Positions 32,003-41,748 are shown, counted from the stretch's first letter. The stretch: 57,848 nt of DNA from Candidatus Minthosoma equi (GCA_018064885.1 JAGHUI010000020.1:1-57848), one strand, 5' to 3'. Notes: generated by a model from the letters alone, not told the origin. Numbers and translations: made by a program.

Positions 32003-32391
32003 TTTATAAAGTCTTCCTCATTTACAGGGGTTATAAAATATTCTTTCTGATCTTTCATCACTATGGCAAGTGATGTCTGCAGCGCCTTGCCTCCAATGCG
32101 CATGCGGTTTATTCTATCTATGCGGTCAATGTCGCTGATAGGTATTATTTTGTCTTTGCTGAATTTGCCTGCATGGATTATGAGTGTGTTGGAGGATGTG
32201 ACGGTGTATGTGGTGTGTATCATTTTTTCTATGACAACAACCATTAAAAGCAGGTCGATGGCAATCAGGGCACCGCTTCCTGCCTTGGGAAGAAGGGTTG
32301 TTTGCCATATCAAATAAATGGCTACTGACAGCAGGGCTGCCAGTAGCACATAATTCCCGAGGGATACTTTTGAGTGAAATTGTCTATTCAC
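31978..32391 (-). CDS. Membrane-anchored bacterial PH-domain protein
   Basis: 137 residues. Two hydrophobic segments near the N-terminus (NYVLLAALLSVAIYLIW and ALIAIDLLLMVVVIE) precede a domain with TLIIHAGKFSKDKIIPISDI, DRINRMRIGGKA and FITPVNEEDFIKCI. This matches the small bacterial PH-like proteins common in Bacteroidetes. Function unknown. Its 3' end overlaps dacB by 25 bp. Confidence 0.75.
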   Translation of the reverse strand: MNRQFHSKVSLGNYVLLAALLSVAIYLIWQTTLLPKAGSGALIAIDLLLMVVVIEKMIHTTYTVTSSNTLIIHAGKFSKDKIIPISDIDRIDRINRMRIGGKALQTSLAIVMKDQKEYFITPVNEEDFIKCIAKHRS

Positions 32392-32422
32392 TTACTATAA
32401 GGTTTAGTAAAGATTATCTTGC

Positions 32423-35227
32423 TTATTCTCCAGCAGGTGAAGTCATGCCGACCTCAATGCGGTTGCCGCTCTTGAAGATTGCTTTTGCAACTGCCTGAAT
32501 GTCTGCTGCTGTGATTGACTTGATTGTCTCAACGTATGGAGTGACATCATCATTTCCATAGAGTGCATGTTCTACCATCTCACCCATCCAGTAACCGTTG
32601 CTCTTGAGGTCTTCTTCGTGAGCACGGAGCATGTACTCCTTAACCTTTTGAACGTCTTCTTCCTTTGGACCCTGGTTGACCATGTCTTCAACACCCTTGT
32701 AGATGATTTCTGTCATTTTCTCGCGCTTTTCAGGAGCTGTTGGCAACTGAATTGTAGCTGATGCAATCTCGTTTGGATAGCGCTGCATGCTTGCATTTAC
32801 TGGCACACCGTATGCACCGCCTTCGTCCTCACGAACTGACTCTGTGTAAAGCATCTGCATAACTTGTTTAAGCATATCTACTGTGAGGGAGTTCTTGAGA
32901 TTCACAGCCATAGGTGTGTGGTAGAGGAATTGAACGATAGCATTTGGTGTTTCCTGATGCTTCTCAAACACATTCTTGATCTCGCCCTTTGCCATGCTGA
33001 GGTCAACTTTCTTGAAGTTCTCTGAACCTTTAAGTACAGGGAGTGCACCAAGGTACTTTGCAAGGAGAGGAGCAATTGTGTCGGCGTCGCAGTCACCGAT
33101 GATGAAGAACTCAAAGTCGTCGGCATCGGCAAAGCGCTCCTTGTAGATCTGGATAATGCGATCGTAGTCGATCTTGTCAAGGTCTGCTGCCTTAGTTCGA
33201 ACGGCACGCACATTGTTATTATATACAACGCTTGCAATTGTGTCTGAAAGTGCTGTTGTAGGCTTAAGTTCCTGATTTTCCATTGACTTCTTTGCACGCT
33301 GGATTGTTGCATTGAATGCTTCCACATCCTTGCGAGGTGCTGTGAAGTTGAGGTATGCAAGCTGAAGCATTGTCTCAAAGTCTTTCTTCACACAGCTTCC
33401 TGATACAGTCTCTTTGTTTGTGTCAACGCTTGTGCTTGCGCTTGCCTGAATACCTGCAAGCTTCTTCTGAAGTTCTGTAGTACTGAAGTTGCCGATACCG
33501 CCAATGCTTACAAGGTCAACGAACTGTGTCTGAGCGTATTCCTCGTTGCTGTAAAGTGAGTTGCCGCCCCAGCTATGAGCATACATAGAGATCTTGTTTG
33601 GAGCGAAATCAGTCTTCTTCACATTGATCTTGATGCCGTTAGAGAGTGTGATGACCTTACTGTCGAAGATGCCAGGCTTAATGCTCTTGACCTTGCCTGG
33701 CTTTGGGAGATTGGCAATGAGAGGCTCATCGTTCACCTCTTCCTTGTATGGCTCAATGTCTTCAGCTTCAACTTCGTGCATCCATGAGATAAGCTGTTCC
33801 TTTGTCATCTTTGTGATGCCTTCCTTGTCTGGAGCCATGACGAGAACAACGAGGTTGCTGTCTGGAAGTGCCTTCATGCTTTCGTTGATAGCGTCCAATG
33901 GAATGGCAGGAACAAGTTGATTCATAACCTCATACTCCCACTCAATGTTATTCATTGGTCCGTTCTCCAAGAAGTTGTCAACACATGCATTCACAAAATT
34001 AGAACTGTAAATCTTGTCTCTCTGCTGGTATGCCTTCTCAATCTGAGAGAGATACTCTGTCTTGAAACGCTCGTATTCGCTGACTGTGAATCCGCCACGA
34101 ACGGCACGAAGAATTTCACGATAGAGTGCCTTGATTGATGTCTCATAGCCATTGTCTGGACATGCAGTCGCACCGATCATGGCATCCTTTGTGTTTGCAG
34201 CAAAGTAGTTGCCGAAGCCTAACTGAGCGCCAAGGAATGGGGCATTTTCTTTTTGGAGAATTTCTGCAATACGATCGCCAAACATGCTGGATGCTGCTCC
34301 CTGAAGGTACTGGTAAAGAATGTATTGCAATGACTGACGCATTTCTCTTGGGAAGACATCGCGCTTCCAGAACATATTGATAGATGTGTATTGCTGTTCC
34401 TTGTCTTGTTGGAATGAGAAAAGAGGTTCCTGGTTGTCTGGCACAGGATAGTACTCGCGTACTGCAGCGTCAGCAGGAGCTGGGGCGATGTCTGCAAACG
34501 TGCTCTTGATTTTCTGCTCAATCTCATTTACGTCAACGTCACCAACGATTATGATGGCCTGAAGGTCAGGACGATACCATTTGCGGTAGTATGAACGGAT
34601 GGCGTCGTAAGGGAAGTTCATCACGATGTCCATTGTTCCGATTGGCATGCGGTTAGCATACTTACTGCCTGGGTACATCTCAGGAAGCGCTCTTTCCTGC
34701 ATGCGCTGAGCAGCAGAGCTGCGCATACGCCATTCCTCGTTGATCACACCACGCTCTTTGTCGATTTCCTTGCCTTCAAGAAGAAGGTCGTGACTCCAGT
34801 CGTGAAGGATGAGCAAGCATGAGTCGATGGCACCGCCAACTTCAACATTCACGTTGTCAATGTTATAGACTGTCTGGTCAAATGCTGTGTAGGCATTGAG
34901 GTTTTCACCGAATTTCACACCAATCTTCTCAAGGTATGTCTTCAGGTTATTGCCAGGGAAGTGTGTTGTGCCATTGAAACACATGTGCTCAAGGAAGTGA
35001 GCCAAACCGCGCTGGTTGTCATCTTCCTGCATTGAGCCGACCTTCTGAGCTATATAGAAATATGCACGCTTTTCAGGCCATTCGTTGTGACGAATGTAAT
35101 AAGTGAGACCATTGTCCAGCTTGCCCTGCTTGATTTCTGGGTCAGCAGGCACAGCCATGTCTTGTGCCATGATCATTTGTGGTAAAGCCACAAGGAACAT
35201 GGCAATAAGAATCAGATATTTTTTCAT
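32423..35227 (-). CDS. Large secreted M16 (pitrilysin-like) zinc protease
   Basis: 934 residues with a signal peptide (MKKYLILIAMFLVALPQMIMA before QD). The zinc site is H77-F-L-E80-H81 in GLAHFLEHMCFNGT, followed by FGENLNAYTAFDQTVY. The protein contains two M16 halves: the second starts near residue 500 and lacks the zinc site, as usual. Such periplasmic enzymes degrade small peptides. It is unrelated in origin to the short split M16 gene at 17.7 kb beyond the family level. nadB lies 47 bp upstream. Confidence 0.93.
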   Translation of the reverse strand: MKKYLILIAMFLVALPQMIMAQDMAVPADPEIKQGKLDNGLTYYIRHNEWPEKRAYFYIAQKVGSMQEDDNQRGLAHFLEHMCFNGTTHFPGNNLKTYLEKIGVKFGENLNAYTAFDQTVYNIDNVNVEVGGAIDSCLLILHDWSHDLLLEGKEIDKERGVINEEWRMRSSAAQRMQERALPEMYPGSKYANRMPIGTMDIVMNFPYDAIRSYYRKWYRPDLQAIIIVGDVDVNEIEQKIKSTFADIAPAPADAAVREYYPVPDNQEPLFSFQQDKEQQYTSINMFWKRDVFPREMRQSLQYILYQYLQGAASSMFGDRIAEILQKENAPFLGAQLGFGNYFAANTKDAMIGATACPDNGYETSIKALYREILRAVRGGFTVSEYERFKTEYLSQIEKAYQQRDKIYSSNFVNACVDNFLENGPMNNIEWEYEVMNQLVPAIPLDAINESMKALPDSNLVVLVMAPDKEGITKMTKEQLISWMHEVEAEDIEPYKEEVNDEPLIANLPKPGKVKSIKPGIFDSKVITLSNGIKINVKKTDFAPNKISMYAHSWGGNSLYSNEEYAQTQFVDLVSIGGIGNFSTTELQKKLAGIQASASTSVDTNKETVSGSCVKKDFETMLQLAYLNFTAPRKDVEAFNATIQRAKKSMENQELKPTTALSDTIASVVYNNNVRAVRTKAADLDKIDYDRIIQIYKERFADADDFEFFIIGDCDADTIAPLLAKYLGALPVLKGSENFKKVDLSMAKGEIKNVFEKHQETPNAIVQFLYHTPMAVNLKNSLTVDMLKQVMQMLYTESVREDEGGAYGVPVNASMQRYPNEIASATIQLPTAPEKREKMTEIIYKGVEDMVNQGPKEEDVQKVKEYMLRAHEEDLKSNGYWMGEMVEHALYGNDDVTPYVETIKSITAADIQAVAKAIFKSGNRIEVGMTSPAGE

Positions 35228-35274
35228 TGATTATTGTTGATTATTTTATTATGCTTTCTTTATTTATCTTTATT

Positions 35275-36867
35275 TTATTTTTCTTTATCAAGAGCATGTT
35301 TTGCGTAATCTACAGTATAGTGAAGACCACGGCTTTCCTTGCGCTCAAGTGCATGACGTGTAATGAGATAGCCCACATTTATCATATTGCGAAGCTCGCA
35401 GATGTCTTTTGTTGGCTTCACGCGCTTGAAGAGGTGTTCTGTCTCTTCATAAAGAAGATCGAGACGTTCCCAGGCGCGGTGCAAACGGAGGTCGGAGCGA
35501 ACGATGCCGACGTATGTTGACATAATCTGGTTTACTTCCTTTGCGTCTTGGGCAATGAGAACCTTTTCTTCGTTAGTCATTGTACCCTCGTCATTCCACT
35601 CTGGAACCTTCTCGTTAAAATCATACTGATCAATGACTTCAAGAGAGTGCTTTGCTGCTGCATCTGCATAAACGACAGCTTCGATAAGAGAGTTGCTGGC
35701 AAGGCGGTTTCCTCCATGGAGACCTGTGCAGGAACATTCGCCTACTGCATATAAGCGGCGGATGCTTGACTGAGCATCAAGATCAACCTTGATGCCGCCG
35801 CACATGTAGTGGGCACATGGCACAACAGGGATGTATTCCTTTGTGATGTCAATGCCAATGGAGAGGCACTTTGCATAGATATTTGGGAAATGATGCTTTG
35901 TTTCTTCTGGATCTTTGTGAGTTACATCAAGGCAGACATGGTCGAGGCCATGAATCTTCATCTCTTTGTCAATTGCTCGTGCTACGATGTCACGTGGAGC
36001 GAGGGAAAGGCGTTCATCATACTTTTGCATGAATTCCTCACCGTTAGGAAGACGAAGAATGCCTCCGTAACCGCGCATTGCCTCTGTGATGAGGTATGCA
36101 GGATGGCGCTCTGCTGGGTTGTAGAGTGCTGTAGGGTGGAACTGAACAAATTCCATGTCCTGAACCTTGCCCTTTGCACGGTAAACCATAGCGATACCGT
36201 CGCCAGTAGCGATATTAGGATTTGTGGTTGTAGCATATACGGCACCAGTACCGCCTGTTGCCATAAGTGTGACTTTGGAAAGGAATGTGTCAATCTTTCC
36301 TGTCTTTGGATTGAGAATATAGGCTCCGTAGCACACGATGTCTGGAGTGCGGCGAGTGACGCGGATGCCAAGATGATGCTGCGTAATGATTTCAACAGCG
36401 AAGTGATTCTCGAAAATGTCAATGTCAGGATTGCTGCGAACAGCTTCCATCAAGCCGCGCTGAATCTCTGCACCTGTGTCGTCGGCGTGGTGAAGAATGC
36501 GGAATTCGCTGTGTCCTCCTTCGCGATGAAGGTCGAAAGTGCCGTCTTCTTTCTTGTCGAAGTTCACACCCCATTGAACAAGATCTTTGATACCTGCAGG
36601 ACCGCCTGTGACTACCTGACGTACAGCTTCTGGATCGCTAATGAAGTCACCGGCAATCATAGTGTCTTCGATATGCTTTTCGAAATTATCTACGAGCAGA
36701 TTAGTTACAGAGGCAATACCTCCCTGAGCCTTTGCGGTGTTGGCTTCTTCGAGGGTTGTCTTACAAATGATGGCAATCTTGCCTTTCTTAGCCTTCGCAA
36801 CCTTGAGGGCATAGCTCATACCGGCCACACCTGAACCGATGATGAGGAAATCGTATTTCTTAGTCAT
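35275..36867 (-). CDS. nadB: L-aspartate oxidase
   Basis: 530 residues. NadB oxidises aspartate to iminoaspartate for NAD synthesis; in anaerobes fumarate can act as electron acceptor. The FAD-binding GSGVAGMSYALK lies at the N-terminus. Further matches: ANTAKAQGGIASVT, HREGGHSEFRILHHADDTG, and the catalytic-loop Arg region HYMCGGIKVD, then GECSCTGLHGGNRLASNSL. It resembles FrdA, encoded at 51.8 kb, since both share the fold; the HREGGHS motif and length favour NadB. nadA and nadC are not in the window. Confidence 0.94.
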   Translation of the reverse strand: MTKKYDFLIIGSGVAGMSYALKVAKAKKGKIAIICKTTLEEANTAKAQGGIASVTNLLVDNFEKHIEDTMIAGDFISDPEAVRQVVTGGPAGIKDLVQWGVNFDKKEDGTFDLHREGGHSEFRILHHADDTGAEIQRGLMEAVRSNPDIDIFENHFAVEIITQHHLGIRVTRRTPDIVCYGAYILNPKTGKIDTFLSKVTLMATGGTGAVYATTTNPNIATGDGIAMVYRAKGKVQDMEFVQFHPTALYNPAERHPAYLITEAMRGYGGILRLPNGEEFMQKYDERLSLAPRDIVARAIDKEMKIHGLDHVCLDVTHKDPEETKHHFPNIYAKCLSIGIDITKEYIPVVPCAHYMCGGIKVDLDAQSSIRRLYAVGECSCTGLHGGNRLASNSLIEAVVYADAAAKHSLEVIDQYDFNEKVPEWNDEGTMTNEEKVLIAQDAKEVNQIMSTYVGIVRSDLRLHRAWERLDLLYEETEHLFKRVKPTKDICELRNMINVGYLITRHALERKESRGLHYTVDYAKHALDKEK

Positions 36868-36909
36868 TGACTTTGGTTATTTACATGCTAATTATGCATA
36901 ATATGGTTG

Positions 36910-36917
36910 CAAAATTA
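36910..36917 (-). promoter_or_regulatory. Promoter -7 box of nadB
   Basis: Minus-strand TAATTTTG. A TTTG lies at 36937-36934, only 16 bp away and inside the preceding terminator stem, so the spacing is short. Confidence 0.4.
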
Positions 36918-36926
36918 TAAGAAAAA

Positions 36927-36965
36927 GGCGAGACAAAAAAGCTTTTTTCGCTTTTTCGTCTCGCC
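36927..36965 (-). terminator. Terminator of the men operon
   Basis: A 16-bp stem (36927-36942 with 36950-36965, one mismatch; outer part GGCGAGAC/GTCTCGCC) and a 7-nt loop. On the minus strand it is followed by TTTTTC. It lies 41 bp after the menD stop and before nadB. Confidence 0.85.
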
Positions 36966-37005
36966 AATAAGGTTTTATGCTCGTTTTTATACGTTTTTGA
37001 CTACT

Positions 37006-38706
37006 CTACATTTGATTTATAAGATTATATCCGTATTGTTTGAATTCTTTTTCGTCAATAGCGGAGTCTGTAAAAACCTCAAGAACCTTAACATCTTTTG
37101 ATGGGCTCATGAATGTTGGAATGAGCGATATGAGCTCATTTTCATTGTTTGCGGATAGATACTGTGCGCCACATTCTAATGCGATTCCTTCTGCTGTTGT
37201 TGTGTGTGAAGCTGCAATACTTTCATGTAGGTAAGGAGAATGTTCTAATCCAGGAAGATGATGGAAAATCTGACCGCAGCCGTTGTTGAAGATAAGTATT
37301 CTGAGAGGAGATTGCGGCGCTTTCACATAATTGTTCCAAAGAGCATTCTTGTCATAGAAAAAAGAGAGGTCGCCTGTAAGAAGCAGGGTAGGAGTGCATG
37401 ATGCTACCCAATATCCAACAGCAGCAGAAGAAGAACCTTCGATGCCATTCACTCCTCGGTTGCAATGAACAGGATTGTTTCCACAAAAGAAACTCTGCAG
37501 GCTACGCACCATAGAAGAGTTTGCAACATGGATGTGCCAATCAGCATTTATGTGTGGAAGGAAAGTATGGAGTGCTTTGATGTCGCAGAACTCCAGATTA
37601 CCATTCATTATGCTGTTCTTAATGTCCGTTGTCTTGCATGATTCTGCCTGCATTCTATTCTGGTAATCTTTCCTTTTGCTGTCATTGCCTGAATCTAAAA
37701 GGGATAGAGTATGAAGGAATGATGCTGGAATACTGTAAATCAGGTCAGTGCAACACATGAAGAGATCAGCAAGTTCTCCAACATTAGAAATGTGCCAATG
37801 ATGCTTTGGAGCATTCTTTCTCAGGAATTGCTTGAGTCTTTTTGATACAATATGACCACCGATGGTGATGACGAGTTCAGGTGTTTCAAATGTGTTTCTA
37901 GCAATCATTTCGTCAAAATTACCAATGTAGCATCCATTCAGTTCTTTGACTGTGTGAATGTTAGAAAGGTTATCTGCAATGATAATGCTCCCTTTGCCAT
38001 AAAGAACTTTCAGATAATAGCTGCATTGCTCCATTTCTTTTGGAAGCATCTGACCAATAATGATAATCGCCTTTTCTGCCTTTCTCCATACATCTTTCAT
38101 TTTATCAGTAAACTCGCATTCAAGGTTGCTATTTCCAACGAAAGATATAAGTCGTTCATCAGGTAGGCATGCCTCGTTGAAAGAGAACATCGGCTCAGTA
38201 ATTGGCACATTGATGTGTACAGGACGATTTGTCTTCTTCTGTTCAATAAGTGCTTCATTTATAAGCCTGTTGCAGTACCAAGCGGTTTCTTCGTCAGTTG
38301 GTTCTGGAAGAGAAACACATTTAGCGACCATATTGCCAAAAGCATTAGGTTGAGGCATCGTCTGACCATCCATCTGACCTATCCATCTTTCTGGTCGGTC
38401 AGCAGTTATGGCAAGAAGAGGAAGATTGCGATAGAAAGCTTCGCAAACAGCAGGAGCGAGGTTAAGCACAGCAGAGCCGCTGGTTACACATATTGCAACA
38501 GGTTTGCCTCCGTTTGCTTCCATTAGTCCGATAGCAAAGAACCCAGCACTTCGTTCGTCTGTTATCTCATAACATTTCAGCTTTGCAGCCTTAAGGTTGT
38601 GAACAATAGCAGAGTTGCGGCTTCCTGGGCAGATGACGGCTTCTGTGATACCATACTTCACTATGAGCGATGTAAGTTGCTGTATGTTACGCTTTTCAGA
38701 GAACAT
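37006..38706 (-). CDS. menD: SEPHCHC synthase
   Basis: 566 residues, thiamine diphosphate-dependent. MenD joins 2-oxoglutarate-derived succinic semialdehyde to isochorismate in menaquinone synthesis. Signatures: AVICPGSRNSAIVHNL, ITDERSAGFFAIGLMEANG with the catalytic Glu, CVTSGSAVLNLAPAVCEAFY, ADRPERWIGQMDGQTMPQ, and LTGDLSFFYDKNAL with the cofactor motif. It overlaps menF by 11 bp. Confidence 0.95.
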   Translation of the reverse strand: MFSEKRNIQQLTSLIVKYGITEAVICPGSRNSAIVHNLKAAKLKCYEITDERSAGFFAIGLMEANGGKPVAICVTSGSAVLNLAPAVCEAFYRNLPLLAITADRPERWIGQMDGQTMPQPNAFGNMVAKCVSLPEPTDEETAWYCNRLINEALIEQKKTNRPVHINVPITEPMFSFNEACLPDERLISFVGNSNLECEFTDKMKDVWRKAEKAIIIIGQMLPKEMEQCSYYLKVLYGKGSIIIADNLSNIHTVKELNGCYIGNFDEMIARNTFETPELVITIGGHIVSKRLKQFLRKNAPKHHWHISNVGELADLFMCCTDLIYSIPASFLHTLSLLDSGNDSKRKDYQNRMQAESCKTTDIKNSIMNGNLEFCDIKALHTFLPHINADWHIHVANSSMVRSLQSFFCGNNPVHCNRGVNGIEGSSSAAVGYWVASCTPTLLLTGDLSFFYDKNALWNNYVKAPQSPLRILIFNNGCGQIFHHLPGLEHSPYLHESIAASHTTTAEGIALECGAQYLSANNENELISLIPTFMSPSKDVKVLEVFTDSAIDEKEFKQYGYNLINQM

Positions 38707-39679
38707 ATTGTATTGTTTTTATCTTTTCTTCGGTTTCCAAATACTCACTCTTAACAGTAGAGCCAGGTATGATGCCTCCGCCTGCATAAAGAGTGACTTT
38801 GTCATCCTTAACATTGCAGCATCGAAGGTTCACATACAGGTTTGTTTCTCCTTGAATGTCAAGCATGCCGACAACACCAGAGTAATAGCTTCTGTCATAT
38901 CCTTCATTTTCAATGATGAACGTCTTGGCTTCTTCCTTCGGCAATCCACAAACAGCAGGAGTTGGGTTAAGCTTTTCTACGAAATCGCTTACCTTAATAT
39001 GTGGAAGCGGAGAAAAGTGGAACTCGGTTTTCAAATGGAAAAGCTTGCCAGCACGAGATGTATAAGGACCTTCTTCCTCAACAACGCTGCTCATTGGAGT
39101 GATGATGTTTCGAATATAGTCAGCTACGATTGCCTGTTCCTTCTTGTTCTTTTCCGACCATTCTCCTTCGCTGGTCATTGTGCCGGCAAGAGCTACGGTG
39201 CGGTAATGCGATTTACTTCCTGCAATAAGAATCTCAGGGGTGGAACCTATCCAGGTGCCGTTCTCTTTAGTATGGCAAAGATACACCATTGTGCGAGGAT
39301 ATGTGTTGCAGGCACGAATGAATGCGTCTATAGGTTTTCCTGTGTAATCAGTTGTTATTGAACGGGAAAGAACAAGCTTTGGAAAGCGTGAAGGTATGGC
39401 AGAAATGAAGCGCTCGAATGATTGCTTGTAAGTGACTTCTTCATTGTTGAGGCTGATGCATGAAGATCTCATCTCCGTAGATAGCAGTTCTGTTTTGATA
39501 GACATCTCCACATCAGGATGAATCTTGATGGTCTTGTGCTTGCTGCTGTCAAACGGAATCATGACAAACATACGATCTGCATCAGCATGATTTTCGTCAT
39601 GCTGGCACACCACTCTTATCTCGTCTGCAAAAGGCAGTCGGAAGAGCGCATAAGCGGAATATTTGTCAAAGTCAATCAT
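38696..39679 (-). CDS. menF: Isochorismate synthase
   Basis: 327 residues, chorismate-binding fold. It feeds MenD with isochorismate. Visible motifs: FPKLVLSRS, YLCHTKENGTWIGSTPEIL, VALAGTMTSEG, then YYSGVVGMLD and LYAGGGIIPGS. It is shorter than E. coli MenF, as usual in Bacteroidetes. It overlaps menD (11 bp) and follows the thioesterase gene by 3 bp, forming a tight operon. Confidence 0.92.
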   Translation of the reverse strand: MIDFDKYSAYALFRLPFADEIRVVCQHDENHADADRMFVMIPFDSSKHKTIKIHPDVEMSIKTELLSTEMRSSCISLNNEEVTYKQSFERFISAIPSRFPKLVLSRSITTDYTGKPIDAFIRACNTYPRTMVYLCHTKENGTWIGSTPEILIAGSKSHYRTVALAGTMTSEGEWSEKNKKEQAIVADYIRNIITPMSSVVEEEGPYTSRAGKLFHLKTEFHFSPLPHIKVSDFVEKLNPTPAVCGLPKEEAKTFIIENEGYDRSYYSGVVGMLDIQGETNLYVNLRCCNVKDDKVTLYAGGGIIPGSTVKSEYLETEEKIKTIQYVL

Positions 39680-39682
39680 AAG

Positions 39683-40105
39683 TTACTTTCTTTTCACGAT
39701 GCGATTTGTCACTCTTTCAACAGAGATTATCTGTCCATCTTCACCCACAACATCAACACTCCAAACATGAGTGCTTTTGCCTGCATGAATGAGTTTTGCC
39801 TTGCCATAAACAATGCCATCAGTTGCAGACATTGCAACATGACTTCCACTCACTTCTGTTCCGCAAACGGCTAAAGTCTCATCATAATTAATAAGATGCA
39901 GCGATCCTACGCCTGCAATAGTTTCTGCAAGAGTGAGAGAGGCGCCGCCATGCAGGATACCTATGTATTGGCGTGTTGCAGACGAGATAGGCATCTGAGC
40001 TACAGCATATTCATCGTCACTTGGCATGAAGCGTATTCCAAGAGCTTCTATCATTGTTCCATTCATTCGGGAATGGAGAAAATCACATTCTTGTTGAGTA
40101 AGCAC
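39683..40105 (-). CDS. PaaI-type hotdog thioesterase, probable DHNA-CoA thioesterase
   Basis: 140 residues. MPISSATRQYIGILHGGASLTLAETIAG carries the HGG motif with the catalytic acid in LAETIA, and VCGTEVSGSHV follows. Position at the head of menF-menD suggests it hydrolyses DHNA-CoA, the step after MenB (MenI role). That substrate is inferred from context; the fold is clear. Confidence 0.85.
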   Translation of the reverse strand: MLTQQECDFLHSRMNGTMIEALGIRFMPSDDEYAVAQMPISSATRQYIGILHGGASLTLAETIAGVGSLHLINYDETLAVCGTEVSGSHVAMSATDGIVYGKAKLIHAGKSTHVWSVDVVGEDGQIISVERVTNRIVKRK

Positions 40106-40127
40106 GGGGAAAGGTAGGGGATATGAA

Positions 40128-40162
40128 TTATAAATTATAAGTTATAAGTTATGAGTTATGGG
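40128..40162. repeat. Short A/T tandem repeat (TTATAAG-like)
   Basis: About five imperfect 7-8-bp units (TTATAAA, TTATAAG, TTATGAG, TTATGGG) between the thioesterase start and the YgjP stop, reaching into the last YgjP codons. A possible slipped-strand site, but it is not in a promoter spacer I can identify. Confidence 0.7.
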
Positions 40163-40692
40163 TTGTATCTTCTCAGTTCTGCTCTAAGTGCTTTGGCTTT
40201 GCCATCAGTCACCTTGTCCATGAGTGCCCAGAATTTAGGTGAATGGTCATGGTGAATGGTGTGGCAAAGTTCATGCAGGATGACGTAATCTTGCAGATGC
40301 TCAGGCACTTTCATCAGGTAGAGAGATAAGTTTATGGAGTTGCGTCCAGAGCAAGATCCCCATCGGGTTTTTGACGGCTGAATTCTTAGGGCTGTGTAAT
40401 TGAAACCATGCATGTATGCCAGTTCTGCAACTCTTCTTGGCAAAAGCAATTTGGCATCCTTTCTCAGCTTCTCTATGTCATCTTCAGTCAGTTGAGGACG
40501 CTCTTTCAATGCTGCTTGCTTAGCGATAAGTTTTGTTCTGAACTTATCAATTGTCTGTTTTACAAATGATAAGTTAGCACCGCGAAAGGCAGTAACACGC
40601 AAACCGTCAACCTCAGGGCGCATAATTATGCTACGCGCTCTCGGGTTGACGGTTATGGTTACCGTCCCGAAGTCGGGATCAGTGTATTGCAT
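40156..40692 (-). CDS. YgjP-like M48-type metallopeptidase (DUF45)
   Basis: 178 residues. The zinc motif appears as VILHELCHTIHHDHSPKFW (HExxH with a downstream His). SKTRWGSCSGRNSINLSLYL is diagnostic of the YgjP/DUF45 family. Its role is unknown; some members occur beside restriction genes. The stop is within the A/T repeat. The start shares a base with the HIT gene stop. Confidence 0.9.
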   Translation of the reverse strand: MQYTDPDFGTVTITVNPRARSIIMRPEVDGLRVTAFRGANLSFVKQTIDKFRTKLIAKQAALKERPQLTEDDIEKLRKDAKLLLPRRVAELAYMHGFNYTALRIQPSKTRWGSCSGRNSINLSLYLMKVPEHLQDYVILHELCHTIHHDHSPKFWALMDKVTDGKAKALRAELRRYNP

Positions 40693-41090
40693 TAGTCCTT
40701 GATGAACTCAGCGTAAATCTTGTCAGCAGCAGCCTTCATCTCCTCAGATGGAAGCTGAAGTTTCTCGCGTCGGAAGTCCACATCTGCCTCACTCTGCATA
40801 GGAATGAGGTGTATGTGAGCATGAGGCACTTCAAGTCCAAGCACAACCTGAGCAACCTTCACGCAAGGGAAAGCAGCTTTGATAGCCTTTGCCACTTTCT
40901 TTGCAAACACCTGATAACGAGCGATTTCATCGTCTTCCATGTCAAAAATGTAGTCAACTTCACGACGAGGAATTACAAGTGTGTGTCCCTTCACGAGAGG
41001 GTTGATGTCAAGAAATGCATAGAATTCCTCGTTCTCTGCACACTTATAGCTTGGAATTTCACCAGCTGCTATTTTAGAGAAAATGTCCAT
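40692..41090 (-). CDS. HIT-family nucleotide hydrolase
   Basis: 132 residues. SKIAAGEIPSYKCAEN and GHTLVIPRREVDYIFD are typical, and the histidine triad is VPHAHIHLIPM. HIT (HINT/PKCI-like) proteins hydrolyse adenosine phosphoramidates or dinucleotides. Upstream greA lies 78 bp away with a GTTGA-rich repeat in the gap. Confidence 0.93.
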   Translation of the reverse strand: MDIFSKIAAGEIPSYKCAENEEFYAFLDINPLVKGHTLVIPRREVDYIFDMEDDEIARYQVFAKKVAKAIKAAFPCVKVAQVVLGLEVPHAHIHLIPMQSEADVDFRREKLQLPSEEMKAAADKIYAEFIKD

Positions 41091-41095
41091 TTTAA

Positions 41096-41141
41096 GTTGA
41101 ATGAGTTGAGGTAAGTTGATTGTTGAATGAGTTGAAGTAAG
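41096..41141. repeat. Direct repeat in the greA-HIT gap
   Basis: Two 20-bp copies with one mismatch (GTTGAATGAGTTGAGGTAAG and the GAAGTAAG variant) at 41096-41115 and 41122-41141. They sit within a low-complexity GTTGA-rich stretch reaching the greA stop. Confidence 0.75.
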
Positions 41142-41168
41142 CTTAGAGTTGATGGTTGAAAGTTGAGA

Positions 41169-41639
41169 TTATCCGAAGCTGATACTCATGATTTCAAACT
41201 TCATAACTCCGCGAGGTACAGTAACTTCTGCGATGTCGCCAACCTTCTTTCCGAGCAAGCCCTGAGCAATAGGAGTCTTGATGGAAATCTTGCCCTCACG
41301 AAGATTTGCCTCACCCTCGCTGACGATGGTGTAAGTAACCTTCATGCCGTTATCAACATTCTTCAGTTCAACCTTTGAGAGAATTTGAACCTCATCAGTT
41401 TTAGTAAGCTTAGAAGGATCGAGAATCTTAGCGTTTGCGAGCACACCCTTCAGTTCTGCAATCTTTGTCTCAAGCTTTCCCTGAGCCTCTTTTGCTGCAT
41501 CATACTCTGCGTTCTCGGAAAGGTCGCCCTTTTCACGAGCTTCTGCAATCTGGCGGATAACTTCTGGACGTTCTACTTCCTCCAGCTGCTTGATCTGGGC
41601 ACGAAGCTTATCGTAACCCTCCTGTGACATGTAAGCCAT
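41169..41639 (-). CDS. greA: Transcription elongation factor GreA
   Basis: 156 residues. GreA stimulates RNA cleavage in backtracked RNA polymerase. The N-terminal coiled coil ends in EAREKGDLSENAEYDAAKEAQG, with the acidic tip DLSENAEY, and the FKBP-like C-terminal domain contains SPIAQGLLG-type residues (TPIAQGLLGKKVGD). A promoter and a hairpin lie in its leader region. Confidence 0.97.
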   Translation of the reverse strand: MAYMSQEGYDKLRAQIKQLEEVERPEVIRQIAEAREKGDLSENAEYDAAKEAQGKLETKIAELKGVLANAKILDPSKLTKTDEVQILSKVELKNVDNGMKVTYTIVSEGEANLREGKISIKTPIAQGLLGKKVGDIAEVTVPRGVMKFEIMSISFG

Positions 41640-41727
41640 AGATATTTTTTTGTTTGTTTTTAGTTTTTATTCAATTGGTTGTCTTAATTATAAGGAGGTT
41701 TAGTTTTTTGTCAAAACAAAAAGAATC

Positions 41728-41748
41728 CCGACATCTTGCGGATGTCGG
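41728..41748 (-). terminator. Hairpin between the barrel gene and greA
   Basis: CCGACATC (41728-41735), 5-nt loop, GATGTCGG (41741-41748). On the minus strand it is followed by GATTCTTTTTG, so it works for minus-strand transcripts. It lies after the barrel gene but also downstream of the apparent greA promoter, so it may act as an attenuator. Confidence 0.75.

Noticed and set aside
35809-36834. 341-codon open frame on the plus strand opposite nadB
   Set aside because: Antisense shadow of a clear nadB gene; no promoter and no recognisable domain.
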